This document shows, piece by piece, positions 23,477 to 36,784 of a DNA stretch of 64,000 nt (positions are counted from its first letter, which is position 1; every line of letters starts with the position of its first letter). The DNA lies in the NCBI GenBank assembly GCA_008692225.1, contig VICG01000015.1, positions 1,505,001 to 1,569,000 of the forward strand, given 5' to 3'. The position numbers and the translations under genes are program-made. Origin of the DNA: Monilinia fructicola (lineage: Eukaryota; Ascomycota; Leotiomycetes; Helotiales; Sclerotiniaceae). Below the pieces are notes generated by a model. The model searched no databases. It was not told the DNA's origin and saw nothing but the letters and a program-made list of their open reading frames with translations.

Positions 23477-25312
23477 ATGAAAGTACTTTCTTGGTTATAC
23501 GCACTGTGTGCTGTGCTGCCAGTCATCATCGCTGCTGGAACACCATCATTGAATGACGTTGTTAAAGCTCTCCCTGCGTGTGCTGTAAGTCACAGATGCT
23601 CTAAGTTCTTTTGACTTTCACTGACTTTACACTAGTCCTCTTGCCTTGTCACGGCTCTTGCAAATTCTACTTGCTCTCTTACCGACCAACAATGCATTTG
23701 TACAAACGTACCATTGAACGCACAATTAGAGGAGTGTGTATTGAGACATTGCACCGTCAAACAGACACTTAGTAAGTCAAGTACTTGAATATCACATCAA
23801 TTTAATTCTAATCTGTCACAGCAAGTAAAAATTTAACTTCCGTCGCCTGCAATTTGCCTATCCGGGACAAAAGGGGATTATATAATTGGACATCCAACTC
23901 CTTAGTCATTGCTTCATGGCTGGCTTTCTTTTTACGGATTGCCTCGAGGCTCACCTCGGACACTCAAATATGGTGGGATGATGTTATGGCAACTGTTGTA
24001 ATGGTTAGTTAAACATGACTGAGACTTTATGCATGTTTTTGACTGTATTTTAGATTGTTGGTATACCAAGTGCTATCATCAACGTCCAAGGCCGTGAGTT
24101 CACCTGCAATTTACGCCTTTTATTTATATCCATATACTTATTGAGAGACAGTTACCTCCAATGGCCTGGGGAAAGATATCTGGACTTTGACCTTTAAGAA
24201 CATCAGTGACATGATTCGTGTGAGTACTCTCATTACTTCAACTCACTATCCCCCATCAGTTGAAGCTGACACTCTTTAGTTCTTTTATGCAGCCGAGCTC
24301 CTTTATTTTGCTCAGGTTAGCTTCGTAAAAATTTCGATCCTTTTCTTCTTCCTTCGCTTATTTCCCGACCGCAAGATTCGCTTGACGATCTGGGGTACAA
24401 TTCTTATGAATGTTATAAATACTTATAGTATTTGACTTGCTTGCCGGCTTCCAATGCCGCCCGATTAGCTTTTACTGGAAAAGATGGGATGAAGAACATG
24501 TTGGAAAATGTCTAGATATAAATGCATTGGCATTTACTAGTGCCGGCGTTAGCATTGTAATGGATATTTGGATATTGACACTTCCATTGACGCAACTCTA
24601 CGACCTCAACCTGCATTGGAAAAAGAAGATAGGAGTGGGAGCCATGTTATGTATCGGTATTGTGTAAGTATATATCTCTTCTTTGTTGATTCTAACATGC
24701 TAACCTTCTTCCAAGTGTGACTGTTGTCAGTATCCTTCGTCTCAAATCGCTTGTTCACTTCTCAAATACCAAAAACCCAACGTGTAAGCTCGTCATATTC
24801 TCCATGTCACGAAGTCCCTAGCTAACCCTTGTTGAGGGGATTATGTCCAAGTGGGATACTGGTCAACAATAGAGATATGCGTCGGTATAATTTGTTCATG
24901 CATGCCCGCGATGCGACTCCTCCTCGTCCGACTATTCCCCCGTTTCGCTGGCACTACCAACAACTCGTCCGCCAACTCAAAATCATTCGGTTACGGCCAA
25001 AGTAAAAGGAGATCCAGTATTCCCAAACTCCAGTCGCGAAATTCCACGAGAAATGCCCCCTACGCGGGACAGAATAGTATAATAATGCAGAGGACGTTTG
25101 ATGTGGTATCAAGCCATAGGGTAATGGGCTTCGATAAAGACATAGGAGAGGAAGATGGCACGGAACTGGTGACTCGGCCAGGAAAATCAGAACAAAGACC
25201 CAGTTACGACAATGCGGGAGATCACTTATCGCCGGACTTGGATCAGAAGAGCAGCGCGAGGAGTGTGAACGAGGGGGAGTTGATGAGTCCAAAGAGCTCG
25301 GACTGGGTGTAA
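23477..25312 (+). CDS. CFEM domain, PTH11-like seven-TM receptor (reading frame interrupted)
   Basis: Exons are inferred at 23477-23584, 23636-23771, 23822-24003, 24054-24093, 24152-24219, 24280-24663, 24716-24783 and 24837-25312. The introns are 50-60 nt with standard sites. Residues 1-20 are a signal peptide. The CFEM domain has all eight cysteines (residues 35, 39, 49, 56, 58, 70, 75, 91). Rhodopsin-like TM segments follow, with family landmarks: WWDD, GLGKDIWTL, FFYAAELLYF, FQCRPISFYW, and WSTIEICVGIICSCMP in the last TM. The cytosolic tail is Ser-rich. The family (Magnaporthe Pth11 type) senses surfaces and hosts and signals through G proteins. Between 24416 and 24435 the frame slips by one extra base. 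The only splice solution there is a 34-nt intron, too short for this organism. So either the gene is broken or a base is miscalled; with the frame continuous it would be 486 residues. Confidence 0.8.
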
Positions 25313-27430
25313 TGTTAATCCATTATGATGGAATGAAGTAGAATTTAATGAAGCAATACCACCGGGATACATCCATCCAGATCTCCCTCTACCTCAAGTT
25401 TTGTAGTGAACTTCTGGCGTATCTTCATGCTCCTGAAGTACTCTCAATTATGCAAGTTCTAGGTAACATATCTAATACGTCATTCCCTCCAATCCAACCC
25501 CACCCACATAAACAAATCCTCCACCAACTCAAAACCTCAAACACTCGCCATGAATCGCTCTCCTTCCAGGCTTCCACCCCTGTGTCCCCTCCAGGCAACG
25601 AAAGCGTCCAGTATACCACCAACAACGGCATGCCCACCACACGCCCGATTCGCATCATGATCACAGTAGAAGATGCATACCATACACTACACAACAAGCA
25701 ACAGCCCCACCCGTACCCCTCCACTTCACCAGTGATACCACATTTCGCCTAGCCGTTGACGGCAATTCGACACACCCCCCAGTGAGCCCCAGTCAAGAAG
25801 ACAATCCCCGGTGAGCTCCCTCGAATGAACTAGATTCCTCGCATCCGAGCGGATTTGTAATCCACATCTCTCCCCCTCTCCCCCAAGCACATAATACCCC
25901 CAAACACCTCTCCCGAAATCCAAATCCAAAGCAAATCCATCCATCCATCCCTCCCTCCTCAATAGATCCATACACCCCCAAGCAGGATCCTCCAATATTC
26001 ATTCGCATTCTCCTTCATCCGGGTTCTTCAAGGGTAAAGGCCCCGGGTGAGTCCAGATATCTACCCTCAACCCCATACATAGCCAACCACCCACCATCCC
26101 CTCTCCCCCCCCCCCCCCCCCAAAATTTCAAGTCTCCCCCCCCATCCCCATCCCATCCCATCTCAAAACCCCAAAACCCCAAATCCCAAACAAAATATAA
26201 CTTCAACCACGAGAACTCCCGTTTGTGACTAGCGAGCGTACTCATGTATGGATTATTAAGGATTTGTGATTCCCATCCTCATCCTCATCCCCATCCCCAT
26301 TGAAACTTCTCCATCTCCTCTCCTCTCCTCTCCTTCTCATCAACGCCCTCACCCAAAAGATATCTATTTTCGGAAAAGTATACGTACGCCCTGTCCAGAA
26401 GCAAGACATACATGCATTATGATGCCCAATCGATAATCATTCATGGGCAATGCAATCCATCCACTGCACAGAAAGTCATTAGACGTCACACATTTCCATC
26501 ACATATCTCAGCATCACCAAACACAATGAATGATTGAATCGAACACAATTTTCATATGATTTCTCTTCCCGTTTCATCCATCCCCCTCCCACATCCCTCT
26601 CTTCAATACCAAAACTCTCATTCATTTCCTGATCTTGATCTTTCTCATTCCACACAATCTACAAACACAAAGCTGGACGCAAAAGTCAAACATGCAGCGC
26701 TCGCTTGTACTTTATTTACCCGCCACCGATGCTATAATTCTCAGTTCCCGACCAAAGAAATCCGAGTCATCAAGTCATAAGTTATTCCTTTCCTTTCCTT
26801 TCCTTACCCTCCCCCCTCGGGCCCTTCCTCTAATCCCATCCGTCCACCCTACTTCCATCCGCCCATGCGTACTTCCAATATATATCAGAGCCAAGACACA
26901 GTCCTCTTGTATCTCCAGATCCAAGAAAGCCATCAACCGCCCCCACCATCCTTTCCTTTCCTTCCGTAGTCTTTCCATCCATACCTCCACACCCAACCAA
27001 ATATATTCCATTCCAATGATTCCAGTTCAATAAAAAAAAAAGTAGCAGAATAATAATAAACAAATACAAAACCGACGTGCCCGTCCCGCTCAAATCCCCA
27101 CCCAACAACCAATCAACAAATATATATAAGGCTAAACTCCTGTCTCCTATCCGGCCCTATCCTTTTTATCCATATATAACCCTAGCCGTTAATGCCGATA
27201 CCCAACGAGCCAAAAAGTCAAGAGAGTCCACGTGTAAAAGTAGATGGCTGAACTACTCCACTATAGGATCGCAGTTCTGCCTCCCAATAAAATATACTAA
27301 AGAGAAATATAGTAAGAAATGCTGTACATGGTGTTTAGGGAAGCTGTACAATGTGCTCCTCAGCCACACTTGCCAAGTCATATTGCTCGACAGGTAATGT
27401 TCCTCGGTGAGAGTTATAGCGAGGTCTCCT
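25313..27430. other. Spacer between convergent receptor and adenylate cyclase genes
   Basis: No supported gene. This is C-rich sequence with a 17-nt C run (26,105-26,121), CTCCT/TTTCC pentamer tracts (about 26,308-26,335 and 26,783-26,805) and CCTCAT units near 26,275. Minus-strand frames at 25.4-26.2 kb read only composition (Gly/Trp-rich) and have no domain. Confidence 0.55.
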
Positions 27431-30400
27431 TTACACGACCTCGAATTCATCGTCGTATTCTTCTATCGCGGGATCCAAAGGCCCGTATTTTGCTTTATAT
27501 CTTTCTAATTCTCGCATCTGAGCTGCAAGACCTTCCATGATGACTGCCATTGGTGCACGTAGTTGATCGAGGTTCGAGATGGTTGCTTGGCCAATTGCTA
27601 GATGGCGGGTAGCGATTGCCGAGATGCACGTCTATGATATTGTCAGTGATCTTGTTTGGAAGGGTGTAATGGGAAAACTCACCTCAATTCTTGAGACTTG
27701 ATGAGTTAAAAAGTTCAGTAGGAAGCGGTCAGTTACCTCACCGCCCCTATTTCTCATCTTCTCGAGCATTGCAGTCTCAGGAGCTTGCAAAGGAACATGA
27801 GTACCTCGAGATTCCTCAAGACTTGAGCACAACATCTCCAACCTCAGACTGATCTTCCAAAGATCCCAAACGTTGTCGGTGTCTATGCTCAACTTTGAAT
27901 CACGGGAAAGAGTGGCGGGTTCCTCCTCGACTGCAGCTGCCTCGCCTTCTAAGGATCGTTGAAAGTGGATTCGGCCAGCCAGCGAATGTGGATACATGAG
28001 ATAAATGTATTCCGGATTTTCTAATCCTTTGAGCTTTCTCTCTCCAATGTCCTTTACTTCGAAACCTTGACTGCTAAGGGAGCGAAGCTCACGGCGAATA
28101 GATTGACTGATAAGATCGCTATCGAAAGCATCTTCTGAGCCCGTAGATCCTGAGCGATCGCTTTCGCTATATGTCTCGAGACATCGTTGAATCTCGGAAA
28201 TGAAATCGGCTGACACAGTAATTTGGCCACCATCAGCGACAGCAGAAATACGAGCGGTTCGATTGACCATAGGGCCAAAGTAATCCATACGTCTTGTCAC
28301 AGGGTCATTCTCGCACACTGGACGTCCCCAATGAGCACCCATTCTGACGCTGAGACCTTTGAAGATCAGATTGTTATTGCTGTCAAAAACCTCGTGTCCC
28401 ATGTTACTGGTGATAACTTCGGCAGGCCAATTAACTTCGAGCAATGCTGCTTGCACAGCAAAACACCAAAGAAGGGCAGATGTAGCAGTAGGAAACGATA
28501 CCATAAAAGCATCTCCTTCTGTCTTGACCTCGTAACCACCAATTATTCGTAATTGACGACGCATAACTTCGTTGTGAAGCTTGATTGCGGATCGCATGGC
28601 GCTGGGGTATGTTTCCCAGAGGGCCGTAGAGCTCTTGATATCTGTGAAAACGATACCTATGTCGCCTACAGGTGCCTGGACTTCAGCCTGTAGCCTTCGG
28701 AGCATTGAATCATCCACGTCGTCGGTCTTCTTCTTAGGTCTCTTGGAAGGAACATATCCCTCATCCATCATCATATTGGGATTGAAGGACAGACTTTGGA
28801 CCCGATGTGGTCGTATTTGGGCACGTTTTTTCAGATCACTCACGCCCATCATCATAACCATAATCTTTCCAGAAGCGCCAAACGCTATGGCAAGATCCCT
28901 AAGCCTTTGGGCACCTCTCATTAGGTCATGCTTTTCATATCTGGCAATATCAACAACAAGTTCAGGAGACAAGTATTCCCAAAGCTCTCTTGAAGCGATC
29001 AATACCATCTCATCCTGCTCCTTGATAGTGACATGCGTCACATTGGGCGCGGCTTGAACAGCTGGCATAAGTTGAACATATCCAAAGGCGCGGGATACTT
29101 CGAGAATGTCGTTCAACTTCCCTTGCCTCGAGACCCAGCCGCCCGCATCTCGAATGCGCTGTCTTTCGTTTGGCTCAGCTGGGTCATGTTTCCGGGTCAA
29201 TATTTGATGTCCGTCCTTTTCATGAATGAGCATGGCCTGAGCATCTCCAACATTTGCGACATACAGCTCGGATTGTTGCAAGAACATTACGGTAGCCACA
29301 CCACCAGAGCAAAGATCTGCTTGGCTGAGAACTGCAGGCGCAGCGGATCCTCGATGCGAAAGCAAAGATCTTTCTTCGGTATTTTGAGTTGCAGCAGTGG
29401 CTAGATCTTTGTTGAGGGATAAGAAAGCGCGTCTGAGAGCATCCTTGGGAGTCTCATTATTGAGAGCGTTCAATTTTTTCAGTTCATCGCTAAAGATGTG
29501 ACCGAAGTTCTCATGTAGATATTTGGCAATCTTCGAACCTCCGCTCGACAATGCCTGTCCATCAAACATACCCAATAGGGTTTCAGTCTCAGTAGAATTG
29601 AAGCGTGGCACAACCATATCGATTATAGATAAGTGATCATTCTTACCCAGACTGTCTGCCATTCCATAAGCCAGCTGGCCGGCAAGAGAGCCTGAAGTAC
29701 GAACTCTTCGGTCTTCGGTTTGATCAGGAATGGAGGGGATGGTCAAGGTTACATCCATGAGACCCAATATTCGAAGGTGCTGCAATGCGCTGAAATCCGT
29801 GAGATCACGACCCTCGCGGGCACCTGCGCTTCCTGGTAATGAAGGCTTAATCTCTAGGCGTTTATTACCAGAAAGATTGAGGTATTTCAGATTAGTATTC
29901 CAATTCCAGTTCCAATCATAAGGCCAATTTGAGACATTGTATTTCAGAGAATTGCTACCGCAATCCAGAACAGACAGTCGATGTGCTTTTCCAAGCTCCG
30001 CAGGTAAAGTTTGGAATTTGTTGCCGTTGATGTGCAAGACTTGCAGAAGACTGAATTCTTCAAAGTCATCTGAAGGAAGCGAGGTGAGCTCATTTCCAGA
30101 AAGGTAAAGCTCAACAAGCTGTGGCCAGCTCTTGATAGACCTTGATGGAATATCATTTAGGTCATTGTAAGAGATATTCAGAATCCGCAATTCACTGAGT
30201 AGAGTGATTTCATCGAAAACATCATCGTCAAGCCCATTGTCGGCCAGAATAAGAGTTTTCAATGATGCAGCAAAGGTATTGACCAGTTTGGCCGATAGTC
30301 CAGAATCCTTGCGTACGTTTTGAGGGGGCTGATGATTGATTGTACTTGCCGAAGTACTTCTTGACACGACTGAAGTTTTGCGTCCCCCTTTACCGTAAAC

Positions 30401-33400
30401 AGATACGACAGATCCTTTCCTAGCATCAGGGACCGGGGAGCTCCCCACACTGAGAAGCCCACTAGATGCTTGGCTTGGTCGTCTATGCCCAAAATCCAAA
30501 GGTCCTAGCTCTTCGAAGCTTGAATTTTGTGAATTTGGACCAGTATTGTTACCATTAGCGGAACCGATATCCCCAGGCGGCTGAGGGGGTCGTGAGCCGG
30601 GTTTTGGAAAAGTATCCAGGACATTAGAGGAAACGTTGAGGAACTCTAACTTGTTCGCCCACCATATCTCCATGGGAAGTTTCTTGATATTGTTTTGTCT
30701 TATGTCAAGGTATCGAAGCTCTGTCAAACATCCAATCTCTGCAGGAAGACTGCTCAATACATTCCGAGCTATACTGAAATACTCCAGTTTGCGTAGTTTA
30801 CCAATCTGGGCAGGTAGAGAGACAAAGTGATTTATGTCTAGTACGAGCTTGTTAAGATTTGGCATTTTGTCAAAGACAGCGTCAGGAATTGCAGCCAGCT
30901 TTGCATTGGAGAGAATGAGTGTTGTTAAGGAGGGGACCGGATTTTTAATCTCGAATTTGGTTACAGGGTTTGAGTTCAGTCGAAGGACTCGTATTATGGT
31001 AAACTCACATTCACAAACGGAGACTGCATTGTGATCGGCGGAAATTTGTTCAACCTTGGGAAGGGAGGCGATGATGTCGATACTTGAAAGAGCATTGTAT
31101 CGAACATCAACTTCCTTGAGATTCACAAGATCTCCAAAAGTGCTTGGAAGGGAGCCTGTTAACCGGTTGTTTGTGATGACGAACTTTTCCAGGTTGGTTA
31201 GTTTGCCAATCTGGACCGGTAGCTCCGATATTCCGTTGAAACTCATGTCAATATCAACCAAACCAGACATATCACAGAGAAATTCCGGAAATTCCTCCAG
31301 AAAATTTGATGAGAGATTCAGTGTTCTCATGGACCTGAAGTGGCCAAAGTACGAAGGCAGACTTTTGAGTCGATTGTTGGCTAGTTTCAAACTGATCAGG
31401 CCCTGTAGTCTCGATAGTTCGGCATGATCCAGATTCTCCAGTCGATTGTTGGAAACATCCAGTATCGTGAGCCGATTAGCTCGACTGAGACTGGCTGGAA
31501 GCTTCCAGGCCTCATTGCTGACGAACTTGATATCCCTTAAATTTACACACGACGAAATAAAATCCTTCGGCAAATCGAGGGACAAGTTCCGCGACAAATT
31601 GAGCGAGATGATTTCTGAAGTCTTCGAGTACAAGGCTATCGGGATAGTGATAAGATTCTTCCCTGTCAAATCGACATGACTATACTTATTGACTTGTTTG
31701 AGCCCAGTGTCGTTGGTAATCGATACATAACCACCTTGCCTAGCCGGAAGAAAAGAAAATCTGCAGAGATAACTGTTGTCTTCCCTCCCCACATCTTCAA
31801 TTCGATCTCGAGCCTCATACCCTGCTTGCTCCAAGAGCCTCCTTTGAATGACAAGAGGGCGTTTCTCCAGGGGCAAGGATTCGTTGCAAGTCATGTTTCT
31901 TCATTATGATCTGATAATTCTCCAGACTGCCGGGCTGAAAAGTCTTCTTATTAAGCTGGGCTACGAGTTCGGTAACGGTGGTGTTCAGAGATGTCGACAA
32001 AGTTGAAAAAGTCCCGTCACTTTTGAATATTCTGATGCAATAAAAATTCGCCTTTTCATCCGGCTTTTGAGGAATACCTGCTTCGTCAATCTCTGGAAGT
32101 CGCGACATATTATCATCATCCACCTTTTTCACGGCCCAGCTATCCGGTGCATTCCACCCGAGCCTGCCTGCACTGCTGTCATCTACCTTCCCTTCGTCCT
32201 CAACGGGTCCGTTAAAAATGCTGTTATCAAGTGGAGTCAAAGGTGCCGGCCTTCGCAAGATCCCTTCCATTTCTGATAGATCAGTATCAAGATGGTGGAT
32301 ATTATCTCCAGTACGATCCACTGTATCATATGAGAGATCCACATCCTCTGTACCTTTATGCCCTCGTACTTTTCGAAATGGTAGCTTGGGGAAGGTACCG
32401 CCTTGTCGTACGCCTGTCGGACGGGTACTGCCATTAGTGAATGGGCTCGAAAGGGTAAGCTCCGATCCAGTATTGCTTCCATCTTGGCTGAATTGTGCAA
32501 GTTCCGGCGATTCATATATCTTTCCTGCATCTTTCGTAGTTCCGACCATCGGTGCCCGATTGGGTGCTGGTGTTTCTTTCAAGCGGGACGGGGTGTGATC
32601 TTTGTCCTTGTTCCTCATGAATCGACCTAGATTGAGAAGACTTCTTTTTGTACCATTATTATTATCTTTGGGTGATGATGGTGTATCGCTATTGCCGCCC
32701 TTGGTTGTTTGACTCCACGTACTGATGCCACTCGGGGTCGGGCTCTTCGGTCGTTGGAGGATAGGATTGGAAGCATTTGCCGCAGCCGTGCCCATTGGAT
32801 TGCTTCGATCCTTGAAGCGCATACTGAATGCCGACTCCTCTCTACTTATGGTTGGTCGTAGGGATCTAGTTTCATCGTTGCTGCGGTTGCGTAGGTGATT
32901 CCCGTGTATGTGATGAGACTTAGAAGACGAAGAAGTCTTGGGCGGTTTGTCTGAACTATCGTTTATGTAGCGCTCTCTATCAGGGCCAGAAAGATTCTCT
33001 CGCACGGGAGCTTCTCCATACAGATTTATATCCTGTGCGTTTTCGTTAGCTTCAGGTACACCATGTACACTTCAATGTAATGAATGGGGGTCATTATTGC
33101 CATATCATTCTCAACAATGTTCTGAGAGTCTGAGGAGAAATAAGAGCGAATTGATGAAGCGTATGATTTCATCTCAAAATATCGAGAAGAAAGAAATCGT
33201 GTCCGGGAGTGAAAGTCACAGAGTGAAGATTACTAGCGAAGATCGAATTTACTGACCTGGGAGTTCTGATATAAAAATGGAACAACTTCGCTAGATGGTA
33301 CCGGTGTTCTAGGTCGGGATCCACCTGCTGGGGATGCGTCTCGATAATGTCCGTGGTCTGTTGCAGAGGAATTTATTCGGTCTCGTTGACTTCGCGCAAA

Positions 33401-34360
33401 TGAATGCGATCGTACCTCCTTTCCCTGGGATGGAAGGCTCGTATCGGATGAACTTACACCGGAAGGGTCCTCACCAAAGAAATTTTTTAACGTTTTGTGA
33501 AGCCCGCCTGCCACCCTATTGAGGCTAGATTTCGATCCAGTACTACTCGCTGTCGTTATACTTGCAACAGACGGTCTTCTATCATCGCCATCGCCAAAGA
33601 ATGCATCTGCGGGTGAATCGCTTGTATTTGTGTTTCCTGTCACTGCGGTCCCAGGCCGCGCAACGGGCGACAACTGTGAAGCTTGCGACAACGCATCGCT
33701 CGAATCATTATAAAAGCTAGTGAAGCCATTCGGTGAACCTGTTGCGCTACTTCCATTAGACATCCACGGAGCTGTTTGATTTGAAGAAGCTATCGCTGTG
33801 GGGGGGTTATGATGAATTTGAGGAATGCGCCCGCCAGAGGTTTCAAGGACTGCGAGATCACGTCGATAGTTGCCGAAGTCGGCCATTCTTTGCTCCCGTG
33901 GAGATACATTAGGAGATATAGATGAAGATGGAGATGTTGTGTTTCCAGGTCCGGCAGATGTCGGCGAGACTTGAGCATCATTTTCTACCCTGCTGCCAGA
34001 TCCAATGCAAGAAGCCGTTAGCTATGGAACAGGTTCAAAGCTTTTTGTTCCAGGACGAATAAAATGAAGGTAGAGTTTGGAATTGAGGCGCCTAGGTGAA
34101 ACAAACTCCTCAAGAGAGGAAGAAGAGAAGAAGAAAAAGACATAAAAAGCAGTAAAAACAGTAAAATTATTTTGTACAGTATCATTCTTTGCTTACCTCG
34201 TTCTATTATCCGTCTTCACCTGCATTGGAGCTCCTCTCTTCGTTGATGAACCCTGGAAGATTGAGGAGCCTGGGCCTTTTATCGTATCAGTAGAATTCCA
34301 ACTTCCAGTGCTCGAGCTCGTAGCGGAGCTATTACGATAGGAACCATCTTTTCTGGTCAT
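27431..34360 (-). CDS. BAC: Adenylate cyclase (RA-like, LRR, PP2C-like, class III cyclase)
   Basis: Four exons are inferred: 34360-34197, 33989-33257, 33032-27683 and 27631-27431, about 2148 residues with the frame made continuous. Residues 1 to ~625 are a Ser/Thr/Pro-rich region. A Ras-association-like segment lies near 628-690 (NFYCIRIFKSDG). Leucine-rich repeats run from about 750 to 1390, interrupted by a Ser/Gly linker. A PP2C-like domain lies near 1410-1690 (GMFDGQ, VGDAQAMLI). The class III cyclase domain is near 1745-1940 (VFTDIKSSTALWE, then KTEGDAFMVSF). The last exon encodes a conserved ~66-residue tail ending EFEVV. This is the fungal Cyr1/BAC architecture; the enzyme makes cAMP at the membrane under G-alpha and Ras control. 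One extra base in an A run (plus-strand TTT at 31864-31866) breaks the frame near residue 688, inside the conserved junction between ILAPGE and RPLVIQ. Confidence 0.92.
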
Positions 34361-34485
34361 GTTTGACCATTTATATAAGTTAAAAATTGCCCATTCGTGA
34401 GAGTAGTATTAGTGAAAAGAGGATGTGATGCAAGGTAGAGGGGAATATTTTTTCTGGTTTTTTGGAGGGGTTAGTTATTGGAGGT

Positions 34486-34816
34486 TTGGGTGTGGGTGTG
34501 GGTGTGGGCGTGGGCGTGGGCGTGGGTGTGGGTGTGGGTATGGAGGTGAGCGTGGGTGTATGTAATATGTAGTCCGTAAGGAAGTATGGGTGTGAATGAA
34601 ATAGTAGATAAAAACTGTAAATGCAGGTGGAACTTGAAAGTGGGAGTGGGAGTGGGAGTGGGAGTGGGAGCGGAAGTTGGGTTTTGTGGGATGTCTAACT
34701 ATATTATGTGGTGGGCGAGGAGAAGGAGAAGAAGCAGGAGGAGGAGGACGAGAAGGAGGAGGAGGAGAAGGAGGAAGTGGTGGTGGTGGAGGAGGAGGAG
34801 GAGGAGGAGGAGGAGA
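34486..34816. repeat. GTGGGC/GTGGGT, GTGGGA and GGA-rich simple repeats
   Basis: Three strand-asymmetric G-rich tracts: GTGGGY hexamers (34,486-34,560), GTGGGA hexamers (34,640-34,672) and an almost pure purine GGA/GAA tract (34,718-34,816). They lie 126-456 bases upstream of the adenylate cyclase start codon, on the strand opposite its coding sense. Confidence 0.85.
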
Positions 34817-35550
34817 TCGATACTAGGTAATTGGCCCTCGGTGGTGGGATGAATGATAGATAGGATGGATGGGATTTGCTCTGATGTTCATTCGATGCTG
34901 GTGGATACAGTTAGCACCCAATATGTCATGGCGGATGTGTAGAACAGTGAGCCAGCCAGTGAGCCAGTGAGCCAGTGAACGAGTTGAGCGAGTGAGCGAG
35001 TGGGCATGGGGTCGGGAGGTGTTCAGGCCTAGGCAGGGTCAACTTGATGTGCTTTGAAAGTGCGCTACTTGGTATAATTATGGTGCTGAAGTATTTGCTT
35101 TTTTTCTTCCTGCCCCGCAAATCATGTAGATAAAAAAACTGCGATTAGTTAGATGCTATAACATGAAATCGACATACTAATAATAAACAAACAGCAAGCA
35201 CAGAATAAGAAACATCAAACAGGACGGGAGCTGAATCAGGATCAGGATGAGGATCAGATATATCCAATGTTGATGATATAAAAGACACTTCAATAGACGA
35301 GATACTGGATCTTGGGTATATGATGCGTGCTTATAATTATGTATGGAATAGGGATAGGTTGATGAGAATTAGCTTCCATTGATGGATTTGTTTGCTTGTT
35401 TGCTTGTATGATAGATATTATTTACAACAAAGTTGAACAAACATAGAGTGACTGATGAATCCGATTGAATCACTCTAAACACAATCGTTAGAAGAAGTAT
35501 GGTATCTTCATAATGTATCTCGAAAACAAATTCTAATAACTGTATTTATT

Positions 35551-35563
35551 GGTGGTAGTAGTA

Positions 35564-35596
<33 letters not shown>

Positions 35597-35630
35597 GTAC
35601 TAGTAGTACTAGCAGTACTAGCAGTGCTAG
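35551..35630. repeat. (GTA/TAG)n trinucleotide tract
   Basis: A run of TAG units degenerates into TAGTACTAG-type units. Reverse frames read poly-Leu and are not genes. Confidence 0.9.
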
Positions 35631-35940
35631 TATTGAAGCTATACACACGACTCCTGAGTGATACAGATCATATAAAGTGTACCTATTGATTGATTCCTTC
35701 TCAACGATGATATTCTGTGCTGACGATATCGACGGCGGGGACACGAGTAAGGAAGTCTTCTTTTTTCTACGCTCGCCCGTGAACATGGAGGCTTATAACA
35801 TTTTAGATTCTTTGTTGCATTCAAGCTTGAGCTCGAGCAAAACTGTTCGTCGGGTTAGTAAGCCGACCAGATTCATCAATGCTAGAATTTTGGCCACTCG
35901 ATGATCTTTTTATTCCTATTGTGCCCTTTTGTACCAAGTA

Positions 35941-36784
35941 AGTCGCCTACCCTACTTCTCGCCACCCCCCCCATTTGGCCAACATTTCACACCAAAAACG
36001 GCCATTTTAACGTACTTATAACTCTACGAAAAATGAATATATATTCTTTAAATTTTAATTAAAGCTTTTATATATAATTATTAATAAATTCTGAAAAATC
36101 TTTAAATTTTTGCGATTTTTTTTATAAAAAGTTATAAAAGATTATAGAAAAATTAAAATTCTAATTTTCGATTTATATGTAAATCCCATACAAAATCAAA
36201 ATCTTTAAAAAAAATTATATTTATTTAATAAAAATAGCTAAAAATAATCTAAAAAAATTTCAAGAATCTTAAAGCTAATTTAAATTGAATATATTATTTT
36301 AATAATATACTATTATTTATAATAAATGTTTAATATAGATTCTTAGATTTTAACGATAAAATTTTAGGTAAAATTTTTTTAATTTCAATTTACTCAATAG
36401 TTTCAAATTATTATATATATTTTGAATAGCTTATTTACTATATATTGATTAATAGATTCTATAAAAATTTATAGATTATTTTTAATCATTTTTGTTTAAA
36501 AATTATAAAATATTTATTTCAAAGTTTCAATTTTGTATGTGATTTCCATACAAATCCAAAACCGAAAATTCTAATTTTCTATAATCTTTTATTACTCTTT
36601 ATAAAAAAAATCGCAAAAATTTAAGATTTTCAGAATCTATTAATAATTATATATAGAAGCTCTAATTAAAATTTAAAGAATATATATTCATTTTTCGTAG
36701 AGTTATAAGTACGTTAAAATAGCCGTTTTTGGTGTGAAATGTTGGCCAAATGGGGGGGGGTGGCGAGAAGTAGGGTAGGCGACT
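35941..36784. mobile_element. Fold-back / MITE-like element with long TIRs and TA target duplication
   Basis: The element starts AGTCGCCTACCCTACTTCTC and ends with its reverse complement. Both ends are flanked by TA (35,939-35,940 and 36,785-36,786). The inverted repeats match closely for about 250 bases (including the GGCCAACATTTCACACC block) and continue with lower identity to near the centre, so the whole 844 bp is close to one palindrome. The interior is extremely AT-rich and holds no transposase frame. A TA duplication with inverted ends fits a non-autonomous relative of Tc1/mariner (Fot/pogo-type) elements. The AT-richness and transition differences between arms suggest repeat-induced point mutation. 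This is only partly certain, since internal decay hides the parent family. Confidence 0.88.

Noticed and set aside
24395..24428. 34-nt intron (GTACAA...TATAG) in the receptor gene
   Set aside because: It would fix the frame but is shorter than every other intron here and would remove part of a TM segment; recorded only as an alternative.
34586..34852. Arg-rich plus-strand frame
   Set aside because: Translation of the GGA/GAA purine tract.
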